A stretch of DNA of 40,319 bases. It comes from Candidatus Yanofskybacteria bacterium RIFCSPHIGHO2_01_FULL_43_32. Lineage in GTDB: Bacteria; Patescibacteriota; Minisyncoccia; 2-02-FULL-40-12; GWA2-44-9. Below, piece by piece: positions 16,558 to 25,004 of the stretch. The stretch's first letter is position 1. Each line of letters begins with the position of its first letter. The DNA lies in NCBI GenBank assembly GCA_001794125.1, contig MGJF01000003.1, positions 22,114-62,432 of the forward strand, given 5' to 3'. The notes below the pieces were generated by a model. That model made no database searches. It was not told the DNA's origin and saw only the letters and a list, made by a program, of their open reading frames with translations. The position numbers and the translations under genes were made by a program.

Positions 16558-16631
16558 TCGGGCTGCCGGGATTCGAACCCGGAAAATCTCCTGCACCCCA
16601 TGCAGGCGTGTTACCGTTACACTACAGCCCG
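16558..16631 (-). tRNA. tRNA-Pro (anticodon GGG)
   Basis: A full cloverleaf on the minus strand: acceptor CGGGCTG/CAGCCCG, D-arm GTGT-AACGGTAA-CACG, anticodon arm CCTGC-ATGGGGT-GCAGG giving GGG at 34-36, a 7-nt variable region, T-arm CCGGG-TTCGAAT-CCCGG, and discriminator A. The C1-G72 pair is a hallmark of bacterial tRNA-Pro. The 3' CCA is not encoded and must be added. It sits 4 bases after the stop of the unknown gene at 16636-17646, probably in one transcript with it. Confidence 0.95.
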
Positions 16632-16635
16632 ATAT

Positions 16636-17646
16636 TTACTCAAATATCTTTAATCCTATTTTCAACGCCTGATAAACCCCGTCGTTGTTATTGGCGGCCT
16701 CTTCGTCAAAGGAAAGTTTTAGTCCCTGCTTATCTGCGGGCGCGGTTTTGTCTTTTTTAACTTCAGCGATCAGCTCAAGAGCTTTTTCGTATTCTCTGGC
16801 AATTTCGGGCTGATTGTTTTTTGCCGCGAAATCGGAAAAAGTTTTCAACTGAAGTTCTATTTCGCCCAAGAATAACAACTGAACCCGGTGCTTAGCCAAT
16901 TTTGAAACGGCATCCTTTAAACGCGTCTCCATGGACTTTATTGATTCAGGAGATAATCCTCCGGATTTTTTATTTTCTTTTAATGCGCGCGATAAGCCGT
17001 GAATTTCCAGCCGCAATAAACCCAACTCTTTTATGGAAACCGCATCGGTCCCCACAACGACTTTCGGAACATTCGGAATTTCTTGTCTGGCTCCCTGGGA
17101 CGAAACAAAATATTTCACGTAAGCCATGCGGCCATTCCGTATATCGTTTTTTATTCTCTGAAACTTTTCTTCTAAAGAAGACACATTGGAAGTAACATCA
17201 ACGCTTAATCCCATTCGGGAATCCAGTTCGTCCGCCTTTTCTTTTTTAAAGAATTCTACGATCAGGTCAACGCCATTCTTGACATCGTCGTAGCGCGATG
17301 CGGTGATTGGCTTGGCCTCTCGTCCAAGCCAGTTGTCGTGGCCTATCTCATCCCAGGTTATGGCTTCAAGAAGTTCCGCCCGTCTTTTAAGGTGGGCCGT
17401 GTCGGGGTTTTCATCTTTTCTGAATTTATCCTCCATTCTTTCCACATACCTTGTGTCCTCGGCTATCATGTTCGCATCATAAAGACCTTCAAAAGCAGAA
17501 AGGTGAATGGCTGATCTTTTGTGGGCGGGTACGAGAAGCAAAAAAAGCTTTCTCTCCTCTTCGGAGAGCTGTTCCAGGCCTTGTTCGGATATCTCGAGTC
17601 GAGCCTGCGGTTTCGGTGGATGAGAAGGGGCTCTTTCTGTGACCAC
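16636..17646 (-). CDS. Uncharacterised soluble protein, 336 residues
   Basis: No family recognised. The N-terminus is Pro/charged. Residues 45-135 contain Glu/Asp-rich helices and the segments DEIGHDNWLGREAKPI and SRYDDVKNGVDLIVEF. Residues 145-200 contain LSVDVTSN and later VPKVVVGTD, then a helical, Lys/Glu-rich C-terminal half (about 210-300). The acidic DDV-NGVDLIVEF followed by DVTS could be a divergent nuclease core, but that is speculation. No signal peptide or membrane segment. It lies between rpmB and tRNA-Pro on the minus strand, 5 bases after the rpmB stop, so probably co-transcribed with rpmB. Confidence 0.65.
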   Translation of the reverse strand: MVTERAPSHPPKPQARLEISEQGLEQLSEEERKLFLLLVPAHKRSAIHLSAFEGLYDANMIAEDTRYVERMEDKFRKDENPDTAHLKRRAELLEAITWDEIGHDNWLGREAKPITASRYDDVKNGVDLIVEFFKKEKADELDSRMGLSVDVTSNVSSLEEKFQRIKNDIRNGRMAYVKYFVSSQGARQEIPNVPKVVVGTDAVSIKELGLLRLEIHGLSRALKENKKSGGLSPESIKSMETRLKDAVSKLAKHRVQLLFLGEIELQLKTFSDFAAKNNQPEIAREYEKALELIAEVKKDKTAPADKQGLKLSFDEEAANNNDGVYQALKIGLKIFE

Positions 17647-17651
17647 TTTGT

Positions 17652-17852
17652 TTAGTTCTTATTTAATGTCTTAATGCAATCCGTGCAGATCCTGATTCTC
17701 CGCCAGCCGGCGGATGCCGTTTTATCTAGAACTTTGGCCCATTGGAGGTTGGGGTATCTCTTGGACTTTGAAGTCGGATTATAATGACCGCGAAGCAAAA
17801 TTCGCGTTGTAGACATTATCGGTTTTTTTCCGCATTGCGGACACTTAGTCAT
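17652..17852 (-). CDS. rpmB: 50S ribosomal protein L28
   Basis: A 66-residue bL28. The N-terminal CPQCGKKP, the central PNLQWAKV and the C-terminal RIRICTDCIKTL fit the family (CxxC ... CxxC zinc-type form). First gene of the minus-strand block and divergent from the M50 protease gene, with start codons about 40 bases apart. Confidence 0.9.
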   Translation of the reverse strand: MTKCPQCGKKPIMSTTRILLRGHYNPTSKSKRYPNLQWAKVLDKTASAGWRRIRICTDCIKTLNKN

Positions 17853-17855
17853 AGA

Positions 17856-17884
17856 TTGATAATATACATTAATCTTGGTAATAT
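17856..17884 (+). promoter_or_regulatory. Promoter of the M50 protease gene
   Basis: TTGATA (17856-17861), an exact 17-bp spacer and TAATAT (17879-17884). The start would fall near 17891, one base before the ATG at 17892, implying a leaderless mRNA. It overlaps the divergent rpmB upstream region. Confidence 0.65.
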
Positions 17885-17891
17885 TTCAAGT

Positions 17892-18515
17892 ATGGAGACA
17901 TTATTACTCCCAATTTTTTATATTGTTGTCCTGCTTTACTCCGTGGTTATTCATGAGGTTAGCCATGGTCTGATGGCCGATTCTTTGGGAGATCCCACGG
18001 CCAAGAATCTCGGCCGCCTGACCTTGAACCCTCTAAAACATTTGGACATGTTCGGTTCGGTGCTTTTGCCTCTATTGTTACTCATGATACGTTCACCATT
18101 CATTATCGGTTATGCCAAGCCGGTTCCTTACAATCCGCACAACTTGAATGATAAGAAATACGGTCCGGCCAAAGTCGCCCTTGCCGGCCCGGCTTCCAAT
18201 ATTATCCTTGCTTTGATATTCGGATTGAGCTTGCGCTTAATGCCCGACGTATTTACATCTTCCCTGATACCTCAATTATTTTCTTTTATTATTCTTCTAA
18301 ATCTTGTATTGGCTATTTTCAACCTTTTTCCCATACCGCCGTTGGACGGCCACTGGCTTTTGATGACCTTTCTACCGGCCAGATTCAATGCTCTGAAGGT
18401 CTTTCTTTATAGATATAGCTTACCGCTTTTATTTGTATTTCTAATTTTTATTTTTCCTCTGATATTTCCACTGGTCTCAATTCTCTACAGGCTCATAACG
18501 GGTATTAAGCTTTAA
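17892..18515 (+). CDS. Site-2 protease family (M50) membrane metalloprotease
   Basis: Intramembrane zinc protease of 207 residues. HEVSH near 22-26 supplies two zinc His and the catalytic Glu. FNLFPIPPLDGHW near 143-155 is the conserved NPxPPLDG-type third-ligand motif. At least four hydrophobic segments are visible. The GYAKPVPYNP block near 76-85 is typical of the short, PDZ-less class found near housekeeping genes in many bacteria. The start is set at ATG 17892 because the longer open frame runs into the divergent rpmB gene and the promoter fits 17892. Substrate unknown. Confidence 0.88.
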   Translation: METLLLPIFYIVVLLYSVVIHEVSHGLMADSLGDPTAKNLGRLTLNPLKHLDMFGSVLLPLLLLMIRSPFIIGYAKPVPYNPHNLNDKKYGPAKVALAGPASNIILALIFGLSLRLMPDVFTSSLIPQLFSFIILLNLVLAIFNLFPIPPLDGHWLLMTFLPARFNALKVFLYRYSLPLLFVFLIFIFPLIFPLVSILYRLITGIKL

Positions 18516-18519
18516 ATAA

Positions 18520-18549
18520 TTGACACTGGCCGTAATTGTTTGATATACT
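18520..18549 (+). promoter_or_regulatory. Strong promoter of the str operon (rpsL)
   Basis: A perfect TTGACA (18520-18525), an 18-bp spacer and TATACT (18544-18549), the best promoter in the window. The same -35/18/-10 layout recurs before the 23S gene. Confidence 0.85.
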
Positions 18550-18550
18550 C

Positions 18551-18577
18551 AATAAGACCTAAGGGTCTTATTTTGTT
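18551..18577 (+). promoter_or_regulatory. Hairpin at the 5' end of the rpsL message
   Basis: AATAAGACC (18551-18559), loop TAAG, GGTCTTATT (18564-18572), then TTGTT. With a start near 18556 the hairpin would form almost at the mRNA 5' end; it resembles a weak attenuator or a stabilising cap. The rpsL ATG follows at 18586. Confidence 0.55.
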
Positions 18578-18585
18578 ATAAATAT

Positions 18586-18996
18586 ATGCCGACATTTAGA
18601 CAGCTTTTGAAAAAACCAAGAAAAATAGCCAGAGCGAAGACAAAGTCGCCGGCTTTGATTTACGGATTTAATTCTTTAAAGAACAGACCGGTTTATTACC
18701 CGGCGCCGTTTAAGAGGGGGGTTTGTTTATCGGTAAAGACAACCACGCCGAAGAAACCTAATTCTGCTTTGAGAAAGATTGCAAGGGTCAGATTGACCAA
18801 TGGGATGGAAGTTACCGCTTATATTCCGGGTATCGGCCACAATCTTCAGGAACACTCGGTGGTTGTATTGCGAGGCGGAAGAGTCAAGGATTTGCCCGGT
18901 GTGCGTTATCATATAGTAAGAGGCGTTTTGGACTCTTCGGGAGTTGAAGGCCGAAAACAACAGCGTTCTAAATACGGAGCCAAGAAAGCAAAATAA
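18586..18996 (+). CDS. rpsL: 30S ribosomal protein S12
   Basis: A 136-residue uS12, a decoding-centre protein. [13 protein letters not shown] at the start, [20 protein letters not shown] in the middle (the streptomycin-site loop with its conserved Lys residues) and [17 protein letters not shown] with the C-terminal KYGAKKAK are all canonical. First gene of the str operon, directly after a strong promoter, with rpsG two bases downstream. Confidence 0.97.
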   Translation: MPTFRQLLKKPRKIARAKTKSPALIYGFNSLKNRPVYYPAPFKRGVCLSVKTTTPKKPNSALRKIARVRLTNGMEVTAYIPGIGHNLQEHSVVVLRGGRVKDLPGVRYHIVRGVLDSSGVEGRKQQRSKYGAKKAK

Positions 18997-18997
18997 C

Positions 18998-19465
18998 ATG
19001 AGAAGACCAGTTAAAAAGAAAACACACACAGAACCGGATTTGAAATATTCGAGTCTTTTGGTTGCCAAATTTATAAACAAGATAATGTATTCCGGAAAAA
19101 AGGCGATTGCCATGAAGATTGTGTACGGCGCTCTTGAAAGAGCCGAAAAGAAATTAAACAAACCGGCCATGGAAGTTTTGGACCAGGCCATTGCCAATGC
19201 CGGCCCTCAAATGGAATTGAAATCACGAAGAATCGGAGGCGCCAATTATCAGGTGCCTATTGAAGTCAAGCCGGAAAGAAAAACAACTTTGGCTATCAGA
19301 TGGATTGTTGATTCCGTTCGCGGTCAAAAAGGAAAAGCCACAGAAGAAAAGCTTGCCGAAGAATTAATGAATGCTTTTAATAATACCGGCGGCGCGGTAA
19401 AGAAAAAGACGGATGTTCACCGAATGGCAGAAGCCAATAAAGCATTTGCTCACTTTGCTTGGTAA
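18998..19465 (+). CDS. rpsG: 30S ribosomal protein S7
   Basis: A 155-residue uS7 that nucleates the 30S head. MRRPVKKK, then SSLLVAKFINKIMYSGKK, ERAEKKLNKPAMEVLDQAI, RRIGGANYQVPIEV and the C-terminal HRMAEANKAFAHFAW are family-typical. The ATG at 18998 is chosen, one base after the rpsL stop; the longer open frame would overlap rpsL and adds unrelated residues. A structured repeat follows before fusA. Confidence 0.97.
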   Translation: MRRPVKKKTHTEPDLKYSSLLVAKFINKIMYSGKKAIAMKIVYGALERAEKKLNKPAMEVLDQAIANAGPQMELKSRRIGGANYQVPIEVKPERKTTLAIRWIVDSVRGQKGKATEEKLAEELMNAFNNTGGAVKKKTDVHRMAEANKAFAHFAW

Positions 19466-19475
19466 AAACTTTTGT

Positions 19476-19637
19476 GTGCCTGGCTCATTCCGCCAAGCGG
19501 AATTACGAGCCGACGGCACCCTGAAGGGTTTGACTAATTTCTTCGTTAAAATCTCCGCTTAGTCCTCACCATAGTTTACTATGGCTCGGCCTAATGCTCG
19601 ATTTTGCCTCGAACTTAGCCAAACACAGAAGTTTTTA
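19476..19637 (+). ncRNA. Structured repeat family 2, copy 2 (candidate ncRNA)
   Basis: Fills the rpsG-fusA gap. A long hairpin GTGCC/GGCTC/TCCGC pairs with GCGGA (19497-19501), GAGCC (19507-19511) and GGCAC, tip CAA. Later CCATAGT (19569-19575)/ACTATGG (19578-19584) is a perfect short hairpin. The 3' box at 19594-19637 is about 85 percent identical to 4157-4200. The short hairpin corresponds in position to the one at 4117-4135, but five of seven base pairs keep the CATAG core while the outer pairs change and stay complementary. It ends about 40 bases before the fusA ATG. Confidence 0.5.
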
Positions 19638-19677
19638 AAAAGAAGGGCAGGCTCCCGATTAATATTAAAATAATACT

Positions 19678-21783
19678 ATGCGTGACTATGCTATAGATAA
19701 AACCAGAAATATCGGCATCATTGCTCATATAGATGCCGGAAAAACAACCGTTTCCGAAAGGGTGCTTTTTTATACCGGAGTTTCTCATAAAATAGGAGAA
19801 GTTCACGAAGGAGATACGGTTATGGATTGGATGGAACAGGAGAGAGAAAGAGGAATTACCATTACCTCGGCCGCCACGACTGCTTTCTGGACCCCGTTGG
19901 GATTGCCTAAAAATAAAGATAACGAATATAAATTTAACCTTATTGATACGCCGGGCCATATTGATTTTACCGTTGAAGTAAAACGCTCTTTGAGAGTATT
20001 GGACGGAGCGGTTGTGGTTTTTGACGGAGTGGCCGGGGTGGAGCCGCAGTCGGAAACGAATTGGCGCTATGCCGACGATTACAAAGTGCCGAGGATTTGT
20101 TTTATCAACAAGTTGGACCGCCTCGGCGCTTCTTTCGAAAGATCTTACCAGTCCATTCTTGCTCGGTTGACTCCCAATGCCGTCAGAATGCAGATACCCG
20201 ACGGAGAAGAGGACCAGTTTAAGGGAGTGGCCGATCTTTTGACCCAGAAATATTATGTTTTTGAAGGCGAGCACGGAGAAAGAGTGCTTGAACAACCGAT
20301 TCCGGAACACATCGCGGGAAAAGTAAAAGAGCTTCACGGGGTTTTAGTTGAGAAGATCGTTGAGAACGATGACGAGGCCATGAGCCAATATCTTGAAGGA
20401 AAAGAAATCCCGGCAGAAAAATTAAAAGAAATTTTGAGAAAAGCTACTATTGAGAATAAAATAGTTCCAGTTTTTACCGGTTCGGCCCTTAAAAACAAGG
20501 GAGTTCAATTCATGCTTGATGCCGTTGTTTATTATCTGCCTTCGCCGGTTGATTTGCCTCCTTTAATGGCGCATGACGCCAAAACAGGTGAAGAAGTAAG
20601 ATGCGAACCATTAGACGACACTCCTTTTGCGGCCCTTGCTTTTAAGGTTGCCACTGACCCCTACATGGGCCAGCTGACATTCTTCCGTGTTTATTCCGGG
20701 ACTTTAAATACCGGGTCTTATGTATTGAATACAACAAGCAATCAGCAGGAGCGCATCAGCCGCTTAGTCCGGATGCATGCTAATGAAAGAAAAGAAATTA
20801 AAGACGTATTGGCCGGAGATATTGTGGCAACAGTAGGAATGAAAGCCACAAGAACAGGAGACACTCTTTGCGATCCCGACCATCCGGTTGTTTTGGAGAG
20901 AATTGAATTTCCGGAACCGGTTATTTCTTTGCGCATAGAACCGAAGACCAAAGCCGACCAGGAAAAGATGGGTATATCTTTGAAAAAATTATCAGACGAA
21001 GACCCGACTTTCAAAATAAGGAGCGACGAAGAAACCGCGGAAACAATTATTTCCGGAATGGGAGAATTGCACTTGGAAATTATCGTTGACCGCATGAAGA
21101 GAGAATTCGGGGTCAATGTAAATGTCGGCCGGCCGCAGGTTGCCTACAAAGAGACAATTTCCGACAAATCCCAAGCTGAAGGCAAATATATCAAACAATC
21201 CGGAGGCCGCGGACAATACGGCCATGTTTGGCTGCGCGTTGAACCGAAAGAACGGGGAGCCGGATTTGAATTTATTGATGCCATCAAAGGCGGATCCATT
21301 CCCGAAGAATTTATTACCCCGGTTGAAAAAGGTGTTAAAGAGGCGTTGGACAAGGGAGTTATCGCCGGTTTTCCGGTGGTAGATATGCAAGTTACTTTAT
21401 ACGACGGTTCTTACCATGAAGTCGACTCGTCTGAAATTGCTTTCAAAATTGCCGGAACTATGGCGCTTCAGGAGGCCATCAAAAGAGCAAAACCCATCCT
21501 GCTGGAACCTATCATGAAGGTTGAGATTATCGTCCCCGATTCTTTTATGGGTGAGGCCACCGGAGATATCGCGTCACGAAGAGGCCAAGTATTAGGTATT
21601 AACGACAGGAGTCCGATGAATTTGAAGGTCATTGACGCCAGAGTTCCATTGTCGGAAATGTTCGGTTACGCTACTTCGGTAAGGTCCTTGACTGAAGGAC
21701 GCGGCACGTTTAATATGGAATTCGACCACTACGAACCCGTGCCGAATAATATGGTTGAACTTATCAAAGAAGGAAAGAAATAG
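19678..21783 (+). CDS. fusA: Elongation factor G
   Basis: Translocation GTPase, 701 residues. G1 AHIDAGKTT (16-24), switch RERGITITSAATT, G3 DTPGHIDF, G4 NKLDRLGA, then domain II and the C-terminal domains with GMGELHLEII and GRPQVAYKETI. The length is normal. No Shine-Dalgarno is obvious before ATG 19678. It belongs to the str operon, but tuf, usually next, is separated by about 4 kb carrying the restriction-modification gene and a non-coding transcript. Family-1 structured element copy C begins five bases after its stop. Confidence 0.98.
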   Translation: MRDYAIDKTRNIGIIAHIDAGKTTVSERVLFYTGVSHKIGEVHEGDTVMDWMEQERERGITITSAATTAFWTPLGLPKNKDNEYKFNLIDTPGHIDFTVEVKRSLRVLDGAVVVFDGVAGVEPQSETNWRYADDYKVPRICFINKLDRLGASFERSYQSILARLTPNAVRMQIPDGEEDQFKGVADLLTQKYYVFEGEHGERVLEQPIPEHIAGKVKELHGVLVEKIVENDDEAMSQYLEGKEIPAEKLKEILRKATIENKIVPVFTGSALKNKGVQFMLDAVVYYLPSPVDLPPLMAHDAKTGEEVRCEPLDDTPFAALAFKVATDPYMGQLTFFRVYSGTLNTGSYVLNTTSNQQERISRLVRMHANERKEIKDVLAGDIVATVGMKATRTGDTLCDPDHPVVLERIEFPEPVISLRIEPKTKADQEKMGISLKKLSDEDPTFKIRSDEETAETIISGMGELHLEIIVDRMKREFGVNVNVGRPQVAYKETISDKSQAEGKYIKQSGGRGQYGHVWLRVEPKERGAGFEFIDAIKGGSIPEEFITPVEKGVKEALDKGVIAGFPVVDMQVTLYDGSYHEVDSSEIAFKIAGTMALQEAIKRAKPILLEPIMKVEIIVPDSFMGEATGDIASRRGQVLGINDRSPMNLKVIDARVPLSEMFGYATSVRSLTEGRGTFNMEFDHYEPVPNNMVELIKEGKK

Positions 21784-21787
21784 CTCA

Positions 21788-21904
21788 CACAACCTCTATG
21801 TATGCTGCGTAGCGCACTTTTCTGAAATCTACTAATTTCATAAAAGCACGCTACCTCCGCCGGTTGCTTAGTAAGCAGATGATGACTGGCAATAGGGGTT
21901 CAAA
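21788..21904 (-). ncRNA. Structured repeat family 1, copy C (candidate ncRNA, reverse)
   Basis: Read on the minus strand: TTTGAAC and TATTGCC, AAGCAACCGGCGGAGG, hairpin GTAGCGTGCTTTTATGAAAT (21854-21835), loop TAGTAG, ATTTCAGAAAAGTGCGCTAC (21828-21809), then GCAGCATACATAGAGG and TTGTG. The hairpin pairs at 19 of 20 positions on the minus strand with two G.U pairs, which would be A/C mismatches on the plus strand. This fixes the RNA strand. It lies right after fusA, between it and the restriction-modification gene. Confidence 0.65.
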
Positions 21905-21934
21905 GTTTCTCTGAAATAAAGTGGGGTGCTGTGT

Positions 21935-21963
21935 TTGATTTTTATCTTAAAACCTGCGATAAT
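21935..21963 (+). promoter_or_regulatory. Promoter of the restriction-modification gene
   Basis: TTGATT (21935-21940), a 17-bp spacer and GATAAT (21958-21963). The start is expected near 21970, three bases before the ATG, so the mRNA is probably leaderless and independent of fusA transcription. Confidence 0.55.
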
Positions 21964-21972
21964 TCCAGTTAA

Positions 21973-24654
21973 ATGGATAAAAACCAGGCTAAACTCACAA
22001 TTCAAAAACTCGTAGAAAAGCATGAGGAAGTTTTAAGGTCCGGTAAGGCTAAAACATACACAGAAGAAGATACTAAAAAGGGATTTATCGTCCCGCTTTT
22101 TTCTGCGCTTGGGTGGGACATGGAAGATAGAAATGAAGTCACATCCGAAGAGCATATTTCTGGCGACAGGGTGGATTATGGATTTTATGTCAATGGCCGC
22201 CCTAAATTTTATTTAGAAGCGAAACCTTTTAAGGCTGATTTGAATAATGCCAAGTATGCCCGACAAGCAATAAAGTATTCTTGGAACAAGGGTGTAACTT
22301 GGGCAGTTCTTACCGACTTTGAAAGTATCAAAGTTTTCAACGCCGATTTTCAGGCAGAAGAACTGGCTCATAGCAAATTCTTTGAAATTTCTTACGACAA
22401 GTATCTTGACGATTTTGATCGCCTTTGGCTTTTATCCAAAGAATCTTTTGAGAATGGTGATATGGATAAAAAGGCAGAAGAATGGGGGAAGTCCTTAAAA
22501 CGAGCATCTGTTACCGACGCTCTTTATAAGGACCTAACGGAATGTCGTAAACTTTTGACTGACAGCTTAAGACGCTGGAATGAAAAAGTGCCGGAGGACT
22601 TGCTTGATGAAGGTGTGCAAAAACTTTTAAATCGCCTTGTTTTTATTAGGGTTTTAGAAGACAGGAATATTGAACCCCAGATATTAAAAACCATTGTGCG
22701 GGAATGGGGGGCGGGGCATTATGATAAAAGTCGGCCTCCGCTCTACTTGTCATTAGTGAAAAAATTTAGAGAACTTGATGTCCAATATAATTCTAATCTT
22801 TTTGATGAGCATCCTTTTGAAACATGGGAAGAACACGACAATTATACCAAAAAAGTCATAGATATTTTATATGGAAAATCGGGATATTATGAATATGACT
22901 TTAAGATTATGCCAGCCGATATATTAGGTGCCGTATATGAGAATTATTTAGGATATAAATTAGAACAATTAAAGAAAGGTAGCAAGATTGGTCAGGACTC
23001 TAAAAAACGCAAAGAGCACGGAATTTACTACACGCCGGAATTTATTGTTGATTACATTATAAAAAACGCGCTTAGGCCAGTCCTGGAACAATGCGAAACC
23101 ATAGATGAGTTGATGAAAGTAAAAGTCCTTGACCCGGCATGCGGTTCGGGGTCATTTCTTATTAAAGCGGTTGATGCCATCTATCAGAGATATTGTGAGA
23201 TGAGCTTTCGCGGTTCGCCTACATATAAAAAAATTCAGATTATCACTCAAAACATTTATGGTGTAGACCTGGATTCACAAGCGGTTGAAATTGCCCGATT
23301 AAACCTTCTTATCAATGCCGTAGAAGAAAAAATTCTTTTGCCTTCGTTAGCGAAGAATATTAAAAACGGCAACTCGCTTATTTCTGGCACGGACGAAGAA
23401 CTCAAAAAATATTTCGGCAATAATTTTCGTGAAAAAAAGCCATTCAACTGGCGAGAAGAATTTCCAGAAGTTTTTAAACGGGGTGGTTTTGATGTCATAA
23501 TCGGTAATCCTCCTTGGGGTGCCAATTTAGAAAGCAATGAAAAAGATTTTTATAAAAATTTATTTGTAACTGGCATAGGTATAGTAGATACATTCGCCTT
23601 ATTTGTAGAGAGGTCTACAAAATTTTTAAAAGATAGTGGGAAACTAGGTCTCGTATTACCAGACATAGTCCTCTTAAAAAATTATCCCAATGTAAGAAAA
23701 TTGATTCTCGATAACTTTCTAATATCACACATTTATTATACGGGTATGGCATTTCAGGGCGTAAATTTAGATTCAGTGGTCTTGATTTTCCAAAAAGAAA
23801 ATCAAGAAAAAATAAGAAATAATAACAATATTTCAGTGCTTATTGATAAAGAAGAGGGCAAGATTAAACAAACAGTTTTTCTTGAAAATAAAGACTATAA
23901 ATTTAATTTGCGTTTAAATCCTATAGTATTAAACTTTAAAGAAAAACTTGATGCATGTTCCATCAAGCTTGGGACTATTTTAGAAATTCACGAGGGTATA
24001 CACTCTGGAAATATAAGAGAAAAATTATTTACAGATTCACAAACATCGGGTAAGTCAAAAAAGCTTCTCTTCAAAGGGGTGGAAATAAATCGTTATTTTG
24101 AAAGCTGGGCTGGAAAATTTGTCAATTACGATAAGAGTGTAATCAATAAAGCAGCTGGCGAATATGCCAATCTAGGCAAAGACGAGTACTTTAGTAATGA
24201 AAAGATTTTGGTTAGAAGGACTGGAGATAAAATTATTGCTACCATAGACCGGGATGGTTACTTTGTAAGTAATAACTTTTTTGTTCTATACAAGAAGAAT
24301 TCGGATGACAAAATTAGCTTGAAATTTATTTTGGCGATACTAAATTCTGGTATAGGAACTTGGTATTTTTTAGCCATACAACCTCGGAAGGGTAAATTGT
24401 TTGCTGAGATAAAAATAAATCACCTTGCTGAAATACCAATACCAAAATTAAACCTTGAGAACAAACACATAGAGATAGTTAATTTAGTCGATCGGATGAC
24501 AGAGCTACAAAAAAATATACACTCCATGGAAGAGAATTCTAACGAATGGGGTCGATTAAAATCTGAAATCGAAAAAACTGATAAACAAATAGACCAAAAA
24601 GTTTACGAATTATACGGATTAACAGACGAAGAAATTAAAATCGTGGAAAAGTGA
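21973..24654 (+). CDS. Type IIG (Eco57I-like) restriction endonuclease-methyltransferase
   Basis: A single chain of 893 residues joining nuclease, adenine methyltransferase and target recognition. N-terminus: RVDYGFYVNGRPKFYLEAKP, with Asp 68 and the Glu-x-Lys pair 82-84, fits a PD-(D/E)XK nuclease of the HsdR-N type. Methyltransferase motif I VLDPACGSGSFLIKA is near 385-399 and the catalytic NPPWG at 512-516 (N6-adenine type). The C-terminal ~300 residues contain TaqI-like recognition features (GVEINRY, LVRRTGDKI, LAEIPIPKL) and a final helical region. No separate S or R gene is present. It splits the str operon, is AT-richer than its neighbours, and is bracketed by inverted structured repeats, indicating acquisition. 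Confidence 0.88.
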   Translation: MDKNQAKLTIQKLVEKHEEVLRSGKAKTYTEEDTKKGFIVPLFSALGWDMEDRNEVTSEEHISGDRVDYGFYVNGRPKFYLEAKPFKADLNNAKYARQAIKYSWNKGVTWAVLTDFESIKVFNADFQAEELAHSKFFEISYDKYLDDFDRLWLLSKESFENGDMDKKAEEWGKSLKRASVTDALYKDLTECRKLLTDSLRRWNEKVPEDLLDEGVQKLLNRLVFIRVLEDRNIEPQILKTIVREWGAGHYDKSRPPLYLSLVKKFRELDVQYNSNLFDEHPFETWEEHDNYTKKVIDILYGKSGYYEYDFKIMPADILGAVYENYLGYKLEQLKKGSKIGQDSKKRKEHGIYYTPEFIVDYIIKNALRPVLEQCETIDELMKVKVLDPACGSGSFLIKAVDAIYQRYCEMSFRGSPTYKKIQIITQNIYGVDLDSQAVEIARLNLLINAVEEKILLPSLAKNIKNGNSLISGTDEELKKYFGNNFREKKPFNWREEFPEVFKRGGFDVIIGNPPWGANLESNEKDFYKNLFVTGIGIVDTFALFVERSTKFLKDSGKLGLVLPDIVLLKNYPNVRKLILDNFLISHIYYTGMAFQGVNLDSVVLIFQKENQEKIRNNNNISVLIDKEEGKIKQTVFLENKDYKFNLRLNPIVLNFKEKLDACSIKLGTILEIHEGIHSGNIREKLFTDSQTSGKSKKLLFKGVEINRYFESWAGKFVNYDKSVINKAAGEYANLGKDEYFSNEKILVRRTGDKIIATIDRDGYFVSNNFFVLYKKNSDDKISLKFILAILNSGIGTWYFLAIQPRKGKLFAEIKINHLAEIPIPKLNLENKHIEIVNLVDRMTELQKNIHSMEENSNEWGRLKSEIEKTDKQIDQKVYELYGLTDEEIKIVEK

Positions 24655-24777
24655 CCCTATGGGTTTTCTTAGCGTTTCCAAACATGTTTTTGGTCATAGT
24701 ATCGTTTTATACTTATCAACTTAAACTTTCCAGATATTCTGCTAAAATATTGGCGGTGGTCTAGCTAGATTACCAAT

Positions 24778-24850
24778 GGGCCGGTAGTATTAACAGTTAA
24801 AATAGTTAGCTGATACCTAAAAGATACGGGTGCAAGTCCCGTCCGGTCCA
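24778..24850 (+). ncRNA. tRNA-like fold with Ile-type anticodon loop, D-arm atypical
   Basis: Part of the 24655-25239 gap. Acceptor GGGCCGG (24778-24784)/CCGGTCC (24843-24849) plus A; T-arm ACGGG-TGCAAGT-CCCGT (24826-24842); anticodon arm TTAG-CTGATAC-CTAA (24806-24820), giving GAT. The total of 73 nt is right for a tRNA, but the D-loop lacks GG, T-loop position 55 is G, the fifth anticodon-stem pair is missing and position 38 is C. TTAGCTGATACCTA (24806-24819) is exactly complementary to 24889-24902, so the anticodon arm can open into a 14-bp long-range helix. It may be a degenerate tRNA, a tRNA mimic, or neither. Confidence 0.35.
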
Positions 24851-24888
24851 TACTTGACCTGTGTATATCTCTTGGTATATACTCATAG

Positions 24889-24908
24889 TAGGTATCAGCT
24901 AATCACTA
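24889..24908 (+). repeat. Inverted copy of the anticodon arm and first GCTAATCACTA repeat
   Basis: TAGGTATCAGCTAA (24889-24902) is the reverse complement of 24806-24819. GCTAATCACTA (24898-24908) also occurs twice before tuf (25706-25716 and 25720-25730). A hairpin GTATAT-ctcttggt-ATATAC lies between the arms. Confidence 0.5.
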
Positions 24909-25004
24909 GTGTTTTTCTTTGAGGTTCTTTAAGGGCTTCAAGGTTTTTATCCATTTCCTTGAAATTCTGGATTTCTTAATTCAGATAAAAACATTAGGCC
25001 TTCA

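Noticed and set aside
17784-17891. N-terminally longer start for the M50 protease
   Set aside because: It would overlap the divergent rpmB gene, and the promoter at 17856-17884 places the transcript start at 17891.
19615-20337. 240-residue minus-strand open frame opposite fusA
   Set aside because: Its sequence is the complement of conserved EF-G G-domain codons; no start signal and no family features.
24826-24849. Cobalamin-riboswitch-like GGTGCAAGTCC
   Set aside because: It is only an 11-mer resemblance; the other conserved blocks are missing, and it is explained better as a T-arm plus acceptor strand.
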